A DNA stretch of 14,828 nt from Verrucomicrobiia bacterium. Its GTDB lineage: Bacteria > Verrucomicrobiota > Verrucomicrobiia > Verrucomicrobiales > Akkermansiaceae. The notes beneath the pieces are model-generated. The model made no database searches. It was not told the origin of the DNA and saw only the letters and a list, made by a program, of their open reading frames with translations. The position numbers were made by a program, and so were the translations under genes. Positions 7,543 to 14,828 of the stretch are shown here, one piece after another. Within the stretch, counting starts at the first letter, position 1. Each line of letters opens with the position of its first letter. The DNA is taken from contig CANHKJ010000052.1 in assembly GCA_947460915.1 (NCBI GenBank), forward strand, positions 1-14,828. The letters are read 5' to 3'.

Positions 7543-8649
7543 TCACATTTCCAGAAGCATGCGAGTGGGGTTCTCGAGGCATTCTTTGATGCGGATCAGG
7601 AAGGTCACGGCTTCTTTGCCATCGACGAGGCGGTGGTCGTAGCTGAGGGCGAGATACATCATCGGACGGATTTCCACTTTGCCATCGATCGCTACGGGGC
7701 GTTGTTGGATGGTGTGCATGCCGAGGATGCCGCTTTGTGGAGGGTTGAGGATCGGAGTGCTGAGCAGTGATCCGTAAACGCCACCGTTGGAGATGGTGAA
7801 AACGCCGCCTTGGAGGTCTTCCATGGCGATTTTGCCATCGCGGGCCTTAGCGGCGAAGTCGAGGATGTCTTGCTCCAGACGCGCAAAGTTTTTGGCATCG
7901 CAGTCTTTCAACACAGGAACGATGAGACCTTTTTCGGTGCCGATGGCGACGCCGATGTCGTAGAAATGGTTTTCAATGACGTCATTGCCATCGATCATGC
8001 CGTTGATTTGCGGCACGTCTTTGAGAGCTTGGACGACGGCCTTGATGAAGAAGGACATGAAGCCGAGCTTGACGTTGTATTTTTTCATGAAGTCGTCTTG
8101 CACGGATTTGCGCAGGTTCATGACGGCGGTCATATCGACTTCGTTGAAAGTGGTGAGGATGGCAGCGGTTTGCTGGGCGGTCACCAAGTGATTGGCGATC
8201 TTGCGGCGCAGCATGCTCATTTTCTTGCGCGTGGTGCGACCATCGTTTACTGCTGTGCTAGGTGTTTCGGCCACTGCGGGTGCGGTGAGGATCGGCGCTG
8301 CTGCAACGGGAGCCGCAACAGGAGCAGGAGCTGCTACTGGTGTGGGAGCTGGGGTTGGTGGTGTTGATGGTTCATTGGCTGGGAGGCGAGACGCCTCCGC
8401 CACGGGCTGAGCAGCGCCTTCGGTCACGGAGGCAATCACGGTGCCGATGGTGACTTCGGTGCCTTCAGGGACGATGATGTGAATCGTGCCATCGACGGGG
8501 GATTCGAGTTCGTTCGAGACTTTGTCGGTTTCCAGAGTGACGAGGATTTCGCCTTTGCGCACGGCAGCACCGTCAGCTTTGTGCCAACGACCGATGTTTG
8601 CGGAGGTGATGGATTCGCCAGCGGCTGGGACTTTGATATCGATGGACAT
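7543..8649 (-). CDS. sucB: 2-oxoglutarate dehydrogenase E2, dihydrolipoyl succinyltransferase
   Basis: A 368-residue E2 subunit that moves the succinyl group from E1 through its lipoyl arm to CoA in the TCA cycle. The lipoyl domain spans about 2-77 with the lipoylated lysine at 43 (LETDKVSNEL). An Ala/Pro-rich linker follows at about 78-135. The catalytic domain starts at about 140 (RKKMSMLRRKIANHL) and carries the active site DHRLVDG at 338-344, with His339 and Asp343. VKLGFMSFFIKAV and LSYDHR are typical of the succinyl-specific type. No peripheral-subunit-binding domain is visible between linker and catalytic core, and the protein is shorter than E. coli SucB (405 residues). The ATG start gives the standard MSIDIKVP beginning. 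It lies 33 bases after sucA and is surely in the same operon. Confidence 0.95.
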   Translation of the reverse strand: MSIDIKVPAAGESITSANIGRWHKADGAAVRKGEILVTLETDKVSNELESPVDGTIHIIVPEGTEVTIGTVIASVTEGAAQPVAEASRLPANEPSTPPTPAPTPVAAPAPVAAPVAAAPILTAPAVAETPSTAVNDGRTTRKKMSMLRRKIANHLVTAQQTAAILTTFNEVDMTAVMNLRKSVQDDFMKKYNVKLGFMSFFIKAVVQALKDVPQINGMIDGNDVIENHFYDIGVAIGTEKGLIVPVLKDCDAKNFARLEQDILDFAAKARDGKIAMEDLQGGVFTISNGGVYGSLLSTPILNPPQSGILGMHTIQQRPVAIDGKVEIRPMMYLALSYDHRLVDGKEAVTFLIRIKECLENPTRMLLEM

Positions 8650-8682
8650 GATGAGAAGAGTTGGATGGTTGAAAAGAGGAGA

Positions 8683-11454
8683 TTAGACGGAGAAAGCGGC
8701 TTTGAGGTAGGCTTTGAGTTCGCGGTAGTGAGCCGCCTTCGCACCGGTGGCGGGGCTGGAGGCTTCTTCGCGGCCGGTGTAGGTGAGGTCTTTGCCTACG
8801 ACTTGACGCAGGCGCGGTGCGATGTAGGTCCAAGCACCCATATTTTCGGGTTCTTCTTGGCACCAGACGAATTGCGTGGCGTTATGGAATTCGCTGACGA
8901 AAAGGGACGCAAGCTCGTGATGGAAGGGGTAGAGCTGCTCGACGCGGACGATGGCGGTGTCTTGGATGTTGTGCTCTTTGCGAAAGGCATCGAGATCGTA
9001 AAACACTTTGCCGGAGCAGAAAATGACGCGCTGGATGGAGGCGGGGTTCTGGTGGGCGAGAGAATCGGGAAGGATTTCTTGGAAGCAGGTGCCTGGGAGG
9101 AAGTCCTCGATGCGGGAGACAGCTTCGGGGCGGGTAAGTAGGCTCTTGGGAGTCATCACGACCAATGGCTTGCGGAACTCGCGGCGTTTTTGACGGCGCA
9201 GCGCGTGGAAGTATTGGGCGGGAGTGGTGAAATTGCCGACGATCATGTTGTCTTCGGCGCAGAGTTGCAGGAATCGTTCCAATCTGGCGCTGGAGTGCTC
9301 GGGGCCTTGGCCTTCGTAGCCGTGGGGCAGGAGCAGGGTGATGTCAGAAGGGGTTTGCCACTTGGATTCCGCAGAGGCGATGAATTGATCGATGATGACT
9401 TGAGCGCCGTTGGAGAAGTCACCGAATTGGGCTTCCCACATGGTTAGCATGTTTGGTGCGCCGAGGGAGTAGCCGTAGTCGAAGCCAAGAACGGCGAACT
9501 CGGAGAGCAGGGAGTTGTAAACGCAGAAACGGCTTTGGTTTTCACCGAGGTTTTGTAGCGGAATGTAGCGCTCGCGGGTCTCGTAATCGTAGAATACGGC
9601 GTGGCGATGGCTGAAGGTGCCACGGCGAACGTCTTGGCCGGAGAGGCGAACGGGATTGCCTTCGAGAAGGAGCGAGCCAAAGGCGAGTGCCTCGGCGAGT
9701 GCCCAATCGATGTTTTGGCCTTTTTCCATGGCCTCACGGCGGCGTGGGATGAAGCGTTTTTCGAGGGTGGTATGAAGGTGGAAATTTTCGGGAACCGTGG
9801 TGAGAACTTTCCCGATGTGCCCAAGCTGTGCGGCATCGACACCGGTGGGCACAGGTGCGTGATGGTAGGGAACTTGTTCGATGGCGGTGGAGCCACTGAA
9901 TGCGGTGCGATCGCCTTTTTCTTGGAGCTCGACCATTTTTTGGTAGCCGGCTTCGAGTTTGTCCCAAATGGCTTTCTCGATGGCATCGGCCTCGTCTTGG
10001 GAGAGGGTGCCATTGGCAATCAGTTCCTGTTTGTAGAGGTAGTTGATTGGCTCGCGTGCGGCAATCGACTTGGCGATGAGAGGTGCGGTGAATGCGGCCT
10101 GATCGGTCTCGTTGTGGCCTTGGCGGCGATAGCAGTACATGTCGATGACGACATCGCGGCTGAATTGTTGGCGGAAATCGAGGGCAAATTGAGCGGCCCA
10201 CCAGAGTTCCTCGGGGCGCTCACCGTTGACGTGAAGAATCGGAGCCTCGATCATTTTGGCAACGTCGGTCGCATAGGCAGACGAACGGGCGTCTGATGGC
10301 ATGGTGGTGAAACCGATTTGATTGTTGACGACGAGATGGATCGTGCCACCGGTGCGGTAGCCGGGGAGTTGCGAGAGATTGATGACCTCGGCCACGGAGC
10401 CTTGACCAGCAAAAGCGGCATCGCCGTGAAGCAAGATCGGCAGAACGCGGGTGCGATCGGTGACGGCACCGTCATCGCCGAGAATGCGTTGGCGGGCGCG
10501 CGCTTTGCCCTCGACGACAGGATTGACGGCCTCAAGGTGACTTGGGTTGGCTGCGAGACTAACGCGCACTTGGCCGCCTGGGACATCGCGCATGCTTTCG
10601 TAGCCAAGGTGATATTTCACATCGCCATCTCCCGCAACGAGATCGGGCTCATAGTTGGGAGTGAACTCATAAAGCAGCGTGGTGAGGGATTTGTTGACGA
10701 AATTTCCGAGCACGTTGAGGCGGCCGCGGTGGGACATACCCATCTCGATCTCCTGCACACCAGAGGTCAGGCTCTTTTCGAGAATGGCGTTGAGCACGAC
10801 CATGGCACCTTCTCCGCCCTCTAACGAGAAACGTTTTTCGCCGATGAATTTTTTGCCGAGGAAACTTTCGAAAATTTCAGCTTGCATCAGCCATTGCAAG
10901 GACTTGATCCGCTGCTCGCGACTTTCTGGTGCGCGGCGTGGGCGATTTTCAATGCGTTCACGCACCCAGTGGCGGATGGCGGTGTTATGAATGTGCATGA
11001 ACTCGAAGCCAATCGCACTGGCATAAGTTTCTTCCATGACGCGGAAAAAATCGCGGAGTTTCATGCGCTCGCCACTGCGGAAAAACGCAGAGGCAGCTTC
11101 TTTGTCCATGTCTGCTTCGCCGAAACCAAGGGCTTCCGGAGTCAAGCGCGGGTTGGTCTCAGGCTTGTCTGCAAGCGGATTGATGTGTGCTTGTGTGTGG
11201 CCAAGACGGCGATAGTTTTCGACAATGCTCGTAACCTTGGCGCGGAAATCTGGTTCACCTTGAGGTGCCAGTTGATCACTGGTAGAAGCAGCAGCTGTGT
11301 TTGTCCCGCGGCTAGGTGGCTGGGCAACGCCGAGAGAAAATCCCTCGAAAAAGATCGCCCACTGCGCATCTACGGAGTCAGGGTTAGCACTCCAACGAGC
11401 ATACATTTCGTCGAGCAAATCAGCATTCAAGCGCGCGCTTATGGATTGTTTCAT
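8683..11454 (-). CDS. sucA: 2-oxoglutarate dehydrogenase E1, thiamine-diphosphate dependent
   Basis: A 923-residue E1 subunit (E. coli SucA is 933) that decarboxylates 2-oxoglutarate and passes the succinyl group to the lipoyl arm of E2. The N-terminal helix for core attachment is present (LLDEMYARW...VDAQWAIFFEGF, residues 13-39), then a variable Ala/Ser/Thr linker. Family motifs: MGMSHRGRLNVL at 238-249; the thiamine-diphosphate site HGDAAFAGQG at 343-352 with NNQIGFTT at 377-384; and, in the C-terminal half, LLLPHGYEGQGPEHSSARLE and WCQEEPENMGAW. The sequence is complete with no frameshift. The ATG start fits the conserved N-terminus and has no Shine-Dalgarno. It is the first gene of the sucAB operon and is divergent from the ABC ATPase, with 117 bases between. 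No E3 gene follows sucB. Confidence 0.97.
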   Translation of the reverse strand: MKQSISARLNADLLDEMYARWSANPDSVDAQWAIFFEGFSLGVAQPPSRGTNTAAASTSDQLAPQGEPDFRAKVTSIVENYRRLGHTQAHINPLADKPETNPRLTPEALGFGEADMDKEAASAFFRSGERMKLRDFFRVMEETYASAIGFEFMHIHNTAIRHWVRERIENRPRRAPESREQRIKSLQWLMQAEIFESFLGKKFIGEKRFSLEGGEGAMVVLNAILEKSLTSGVQEIEMGMSHRGRLNVLGNFVNKSLTTLLYEFTPNYEPDLVAGDGDVKYHLGYESMRDVPGGQVRVSLAANPSHLEAVNPVVEGKARARQRILGDDGAVTDRTRVLPILLHGDAAFAGQGSVAEVINLSQLPGYRTGGTIHLVVNNQIGFTTMPSDARSSAYATDVAKMIEAPILHVNGERPEELWWAAQFALDFRQQFSRDVVIDMYCYRRQGHNETDQAAFTAPLIAKSIAAREPINYLYKQELIANGTLSQDEADAIEKAIWDKLEAGYQKMVELQEKGDRTAFSGSTAIEQVPYHHAPVPTGVDAAQLGHIGKVLTTVPENFHLHTTLEKRFIPRRREAMEKGQNIDWALAEALAFGSLLLEGNPVRLSGQDVRRGTFSHRHAVFYDYETRERYIPLQNLGENQSRFCVYNSLLSEFAVLGFDYGYSLGAPNMLTMWEAQFGDFSNGAQVIIDQFIASAESKWQTPSDITLLLPHGYEGQGPEHSSARLERFLQLCAEDNMIVGNFTTPAQYFHALRRQKRREFRKPLVVMTPKSLLTRPEAVSRIEDFLPGTCFQEILPDSLAHQNPASIQRVIFCSGKVFYDLDAFRKEHNIQDTAIVRVEQLYPFHHELASLFVSEFHNATQFVWCQEEPENMGAWTYIAPRLRQVVGKDLTYTGREEASSPATGAKAAHYRELKAYLKAAFSV

Positions 11455-11516
11455 GGTACAAAACTTTGTTTGCGCAGTTCGTCAAAATTTCACACTTGGC
11501 GATACGCGCGGGGGAG

Positions 11517-11545
11517 TTCATAGTCGGCGCGAGGCAGAACGTCAA
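11517..11545 (-). promoter_or_regulatory. Candidate sigma-70-type promoter for sucAB
   Basis: On the - strand TTGACG (11540-11545) and TATGAA (11517-11522) are separated by 17 bases. They match the -35 consensus at five of six positions and the -10 at four of six. The start site would be near 11510, giving a leader of about 55 bases before the sucA ATG. A prediction by eye only. Confidence 0.4.
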
Positions 11546-11571
11546 CATTTCACCGCGAAAATTATCACTCC

Positions 11572-12504
11572 ATGATCGAAGTCAACCAACTCACGAAATC
11601 CTACGCACGTCACCAGGCGGTGCGCGGCATCTCTTTCCACGTCGACCGCGGCGAGATTGTCGGCTTTCTCGGGCCAAACGGAGCAGGCAAGACGACCACC
11701 TTGCGAATGCTCACGGGCTATCTCCCTCCGACATCTGGCCAAGCCTCGATCGCAGGTTTTGACATCTTTCGGCAATCGATCGAAGCGCGTCGAAAAATCG
11801 GCTATATGCCCGAAAATGTGCCACTTTACGACGACATGCGGGTGCGCGAGTATCTCTCCTTCCGCGCGAATTTGAAAGGTCTTGATCGCGGGCAATCGCG
11901 CAAGCGAGTCAATGAGGTGCTTGATACCTGCGGCCTCGAAGGGGTGAAGAAAAAAATGATCAAGACACTCTCGAAGGGCTACCGTCAACGTGTCGGGCTC
12001 GCCGATGCCCTCGTGCACGACCCCGAGCTGTTGATTCTTGACGAACCCACCAACGGTCTCGATCCGAACCAAATTCGCCAAATTCGCGAGTTGATCAAGC
12101 GACTCGGTGAATCACACACCATTCTCGTTTCCACGCACATTTTGCACGAAGTGGAAATCACCTGCAACCGCGTGATCATAATCGATTCCGGAAAAATCCG
12201 CGCATCTGACACCCCCGCGCAATTGGTCGCCAACATGCGTGCTGCAGGTCGTGTGACGGCGGAGTTGATGGTTGAGCCCGAAGTCGCCGCAGCGGCTCTG
12301 GGACGCATCGATCACGTGAAAAAAGTCCGCCCCGAGCCCGTCGATGGCGGCTGGACGCGTTTCCACATTCTCAGTGATTCCGGCAGCGATGTGCGCGAAC
12401 CGATCGCCCTGCTCGCCGCGCAATACGGCTGGCCACTGCGCACGGTGTATCGTGATGAACCAACGCTGGAAGATGTTTTTGTGGAAATGACCCGCAAGGA
12501 TTGA
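11572..12504 (+). CDS. ABC transporter ATP-binding protein, GldA/NosF-like
   Basis: A 310-residue ATPase subunit of an ABC-2 type exporter. Walker A GPNGAGKT at 34-41; the Q-loop position reads GYMPEN, with Glu in place of Gln as is common in the GldA/NosF group; signature LSKGYRQR at 133-140; Walker B LLILDEP at 153-159; and the H-loop histidine at 189 (STH). After about 225 comes a C-terminal extension of 85 residues ending TLEDVFVEMTRKD, typical of this class. It should sit at the cytoplasmic face and drive a two-subunit membrane permease, but no permease gene follows. The next gene, 61 bases on, is a HAD phosphatase. The cargo cannot be told. Start by ATG directly before the first strand (MIEVNQLTKSY), without a Shine-Dalgarno. 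Confidence 0.93.
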   Translation: MIEVNQLTKSYARHQAVRGISFHVDRGEIVGFLGPNGAGKTTTLRMLTGYLPPTSGQASIAGFDIFRQSIEARRKIGYMPENVPLYDDMRVREYLSFRANLKGLDRGQSRKRVNEVLDTCGLEGVKKKMIKTLSKGYRQRVGLADALVHDPELLILDEPTNGLDPNQIRQIRELIKRLGESHTILVSTHILHEVEITCNRVIIIDSGKIRASDTPAQLVANMRAAGRVTAELMVEPEVAAAALGRIDHVKKVRPEPVDGGWTRFHILSDSGSDVREPIALLAAQYGWPLRTVYRDEPTLEDVFVEMTRKD

Positions 12505-12565
12505 AAATGCGAGGTATTTCCCGATTCGCAGTTGCCTCTCATCATGCGCTGGGCTATGTCGAGCC

Positions 12566-13360
12566 ATGCGCACGCTGCCACCTCCGGATCAAGCTCAATG
12601 GTTGTTGTCTTTTGACTTCGACGGCACGCTGCACGATCCTGCCGCACAACCACCCGTAATCCCTGAGTTTTTTGAGGCGATCCAGTGGCTGCGCGCAGAA
12701 AAACAAGCGCTTTGGGGCATCAACACGGGCCGCTCCATGGAGCATTTGGTGCAAGGACTGATCGAGAGCCGCTTCACCATCTTGCCAGACTTCGCCATCG
12801 TGCGAGAACGAGAAATTTTTCTCCCCAATGCCGTCGGACGCTTTGTCGGCGTCAAGACTTGGAACGAAGCCTGTGATCGCGACATTGCCAAGCTGCTCAA
12901 AAAATCGAAGCGCTTGTTGAAAAAAATCCGCGATGTCGTCGAGGAGCACACGGGCGCTCAATGGATTGAGCAACCTGGCGAACCAGCAGGCATCATCTCG
13001 CGTACCGAAGACGAGATGGCCTGGATCATCGAGCAAGTGCACCTCATCGTCCCGCCCGATTCCGCCCTCGGCTGGCAGCGCAACTCGATCTACCTACGCT
13101 TCGGCCACAAGGACTACCAAAAAGGCAGCAGCCTCACTGCCGTGGGCATGATCTTCGGCATCGGCGCGGAAGGCATCTGTGCCATGGGCGATAGCCACAA
13201 TGACTTAGCCATGCTCGATGACACGGTCGCCAGTCGCATCGCTTGCCCCAGCAATGCCGTCGACGATGTGAAGCAACATGTCGCCGCGCAAGGTGGATTC
13301 CTCTGCACCAAGCCATGCAGCGCCGGTGTTTTCGAAGGCTTGGCCCATTTTTTCGGCTAA
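12566..13360 (+). CDS. HAD-superfamily hydrolase, Cof-like, probable sugar phosphatase
   Basis: A 264-residue haloacid-dehalogenase-fold hydrolase. Motif I SFDFDGT with nucleophile Asp17 and acid/base Asp19; motif II INTGRS with Thr54; motif III lysine 186 in DYQKGSSL; motif IV GDSHNDLAML at 208-217, which binds magnesium. The segment between motifs II and III (about 80-180) is large enough for a C2-type cap, placing it with the Cof / sucrose-phosphatase-like group acting on small phosphorylated metabolites. The exact substrate is unknown. The cap includes a Lys-rich helix (LLKKSKRLLKKIRDVVEEH). It follows the ABC ATPase gene on the same strand after 61 bases and could be cotranscribed, though no functional link is evident. 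A start at 12566 leaves 11 residues before the first strand. Confidence 0.88.
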   Translation: MRTLPPPDQAQWLLSFDFDGTLHDPAAQPPVIPEFFEAIQWLRAEKQALWGINTGRSMEHLVQGLIESRFTILPDFAIVREREIFLPNAVGRFVGVKTWNEACDRDIAKLLKKSKRLLKKIRDVVEEHTGAQWIEQPGEPAGIISRTEDEMAWIIEQVHLIVPPDSALGWQRNSIYLRFGHKDYQKGSSLTAVGMIFGIGAEGICAMGDSHNDLAMLDDTVASRIACPSNAVDDVKQHVAAQGGFLCTKPCSAGVFEGLAHFFG

Positions 13361-13422
13361 AAATCAGGAAAACATCTTCATAAGCATCAAAAAACACTTT
13401 TTCCAAAAAATTTCGCTTTACT

Positions 13423-13443
13423 TATTGAGATTCATTCTCAATA
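13423..13443. promoter_or_regulatory. Fur-box-like operator before tonB
   Basis: A perfect palindrome: arms TATTGAGA (13423-13430) and TCTCAATA (13436-13443) around TTCAT. Its central 15 bases fit the 7-1-7 Fur model TGATAAT-N-ATTATCA at 11 of 14 positions, and TGAGAAT-type half-sites are common in Fur boxes. It ends 13 bases before the tonB start and sits in the most AT-rich stretch of the region. A weak -35/-10 pair (TTTACT at 13417, AATAGT at 13440, 17 bases apart) would overlap it, as expected for a repressor site. Iron repression through Fur is inferred from site plus context. Confidence 0.65.
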
Positions 13444-13456
13444 GTGTCCTCGCGCC

Positions 13457-14191
13457 ATGAATAAAAGCATTCCATACGCACTACAAGTAGGCACTTTAGC
13501 CATCTGGCTGAGTTGTTTTCTCGGGGCAGTCATTGGTTTCTGCGTAAAACAAGAGTGGGTTCTCGCCATCCTGCCGAAGCCGAAGACCATTGCCTTGCAG
13601 ACAAGCATCGCACTCGAGGCTCCCATGAAGCAAGCGCTGACGGAGGAAATCCCAAGTGAGAATGCTACCGAGCCCAGCAGTGAAGCGGCACCACTCGCGG
13701 CCACTCAACCGACTCCTGCACAAAATCTTCCCGTCATCGCCGAGTTGAGCCCGCCGCCGATGCCTGAAATGCTCTCAATGCCGAGCTTACCTGACGTACC
13801 TGATCTCCCCGCTCCAGTCATTCGCAAGACCGCCACCAAAGTCGCCCCCGCTGTCACCAGATCAACCAATAAGCCAACAGGCCCGACCGCCAGCAAAGCC
13901 AATAGCAACAACCCTCCTGCGACTGCCACACCTCTCTCCTTTGGCAGCGGAGCCGGCAGACAGCCCGCGCCAGCCTATCCTTTGACGGCACGCCGCAGCA
14001 ATCAACAAGGCACCGTTATCGTCGAGTTCATCGTCGGCACTGATGGCCGCGTGCTCAGTGCCTGGGTCAAGTCACCTTGTCCCTTCAGCACCCTCAACAA
14101 CGCTGCAGTTTCCACCATCCGCAGCCGCTGGAAGTTCCCTACCGGATCCGCCCGCCGCTACAAGATCCCGATCGTCTTCCGCCTCAGCTAA
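13457..14191 (+). CDS. tonB: TonB-family energy transducer
   Basis: A 244-residue protein that couples the inner-membrane proton gradient to outer-membrane receptors. One transmembrane segment at about 8-30 (LQVGTLAIWLSCFLGAVIGF) anchors it. A long Pro/Ala-rich periplasmic spacer follows (about 50-165), including PPPMPEM, MPSLPDVPDLPAP and a Thr/Ser/Asn-rich part. The TonB C-terminal domain runs from about 170 to 244: AYPLTARRSNQQGTVIVEF, GTDGRVL, then NNAAVSTIRSRWKFP and a final strand KIPIVFRL. Its length matches the TonB family. No histidine is visible in the membrane segment, unlike E. coli TonB. It starts with ATG without a Shine-Dalgarno, 13 bases after a Fur-like box, and is followed after 8 bases by exbB, so the two are an operon. 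Confidence 0.9.
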   Translation: MNKSIPYALQVGTLAIWLSCFLGAVIGFCVKQEWVLAILPKPKTIALQTSIALEAPMKQALTEEIPSENATEPSSEAAPLAATQPTPAQNLPVIAELSPPPMPEMLSMPSLPDVPDLPAPVIRKTATKVAPAVTRSTNKPTGPTASKANSNNPPATATPLSFGSGAGRQPAPAYPLTARRSNQQGTVIVEFIVGTDGRVLSAWVKSPCPFSTLNNAAVSTIRSRWKFPTGSARRYKIPIVFRLS

Positions 14192-14199
14192 TCTTTCCC

Positions 14200-14828
14200 A
14201 TGCTATCACACATCCTCGTCGAATACTTCGAAAAAGGTGGCCCCATCATGTGGCCCATGCTTCTACTGTTTTTTCTTGCCCTCTGCGTGATCATTGATCG
14301 CTCCATTTGGTGGATTTCGCTCAACAATCGCGTTAATGCCGCGGCCCAAGAACAAGCCCGCGAAGCCATTGGCACTGGTGCATTTGGCGCAGCCCACGAT
14401 CAGTGCGTGAAAAGCACCGACCCTTACCTCGCCAACCTTAGCGAAGGACTCCAGCATGCCAATACTGCACCGCTTGCAGCTATGCAATTGCATGCGAGCA
14501 ATCTGTTAGAGAAATCCGAAGCCCGCCTCTGGGTGCTCTCCACCGTCATCACCCTCGCGCCGCTTCTCGGCCTGCTCGGCACCGTGGTCGGCATCATGGG
14601 CTCCTTCAATTTCGTGGGCAATGACCAACTCGCCGTCACCAAGGTATCTGGTGGCATCGCCGAGGCGCTCATCGCCACCGCTGCGGGCCTCGGCATCGCC
14701 ATCCTTTGCTTGCTGCCCTTCAATTTTTTCCGCAAAAAAACGGCGCTTCTGCGCGGTAAGCTTGAGTATTGGATCAACCACATTGAACTTCTCGCCGGTG
14801 CGGCTAAAGCCCACGGCCACGATCTCTC
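14200..14828 (+). CDS. exbB: ExbB/TolQ/MotA-family proton channel protein, 3' end outside the window
   Basis: The frame opens at ATG 14200, eight bases after the tonB stop, and runs 209 codons to the window edge without a stop, so the gene is incomplete at its 3' end. Three membrane segments are visible: about 17-36 (MWPMLLLFFLALCVIID), 110-136 and 155-177. The family signature is clear: APLLGLLGTVVGIMGSF at 120-136 and GGIAEALIATAAGLGIAI at 151-168. ExbB with ExbD forms the inner-membrane proton channel that powers TonB. The residues already present approach a typical ExbB length, so the stop should be close. The tonB-exbB pairing points to ExbB rather than TolQ; exbD is expected next. Confidence 0.9.
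   Translation, partial: MLSHILVEYFEKGGPIMWPMLLLFFLALCVIIDRSIWWISLNNRVNAAAQEQAREAIGTGAFGAAHDQCVKSTDPYLANLSEGLQHANTAPLAAMQLHASNLLEKSEARLWVLSTVITLAPLLGLLGTVVGIMGSFNFVGNDQLAVTKVSGGIAEALIATAAGLGIAILCLLPFNFFRKKTALLRGKLEYWINHIELLAGAAKAHGHDL

Noticed and set aside
7382..7543. Rho-independent terminator for sucAB
   Set aside because: The hairpins downstream of sucB are not followed by a T run on the - strand.
8479..9141. 220-residue open frame antisense to sucB and sucA
   Set aside because: It spans two well-supported genes on the other strand and shows no recognisable domain; the Gly/Asp/Phe-rich sequence is a shadow of sucA coding.
14506..14820. 104-residue open frame antisense to exbB
   Set aside because: The + strand frame has three membrane helices and the ExbB signature, so this is a shadow.

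Overview
The window looks like chromosomal DNA from a Verrucomicrobiota bacterium, probably close to Verrucomicrobiaceae or Akkermansiaceae. Three things suggest this: a large secreted protein with autotransporter-associated beta-strand repeats and the calcium-loop C-terminus common in that phylum, a Tat-exported Gfo/Idh/MocA oxidoreductase, and an almost complete lack of Shine-Dalgarno sequences before the genes. The assignment is inferred from protein style, because no rRNA or tRNA gene is visible. Both TonB/ExbB and the secreted beta-helix protein indicate a Gram-negative envelope.

Layout from left to right. The end of a secreted repeat protein (+) runs in from the left edge and stops at a clear terminator. 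A RecQ-family helicase (-) converges on it. Divergent from recQ is the Tat-exported oxidoreductase (+), with its own terminator, which converges on recF (-). Upstream of recF on the same strand is a membrane-anchored protein with a PA14-like domain and no known function. About 280 bases without a gene follow, holding several small inverted repeats. Then come sucB and sucA (-), encoding the E2 and E1 subunits of 2-oxoglutarate dehydrogenase, with a plausible sigma-70-type promoter before sucA. Divergent from sucA are a GldA/NosF-like ABC ATPase and a HAD-family phosphatase (+). Last come a TonB-family energy transducer and an ExbB-family protein (+), the latter cut by the right edge. A Fur-box-like palindrome sits directly before tonB.

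How the parts fit. sucAB is a TCA-cycle operon without its E3 gene, and its E2 lacks the usual E3-binding domain. recQ and recF both serve DNA repair, but they are separate transcription units. tonB-exbB begins an iron-responsive energy-transduction operon that should continue with exbD beyond the window. I see no phage, transposase, CRISPR array or defence island. The window is ordinary core genome with several points worth checking: the Fur-like box, the E2 without a binding domain, the unassigned PA14 protein, the hairpin cluster, and the ABC ATPase without a permease beside it.
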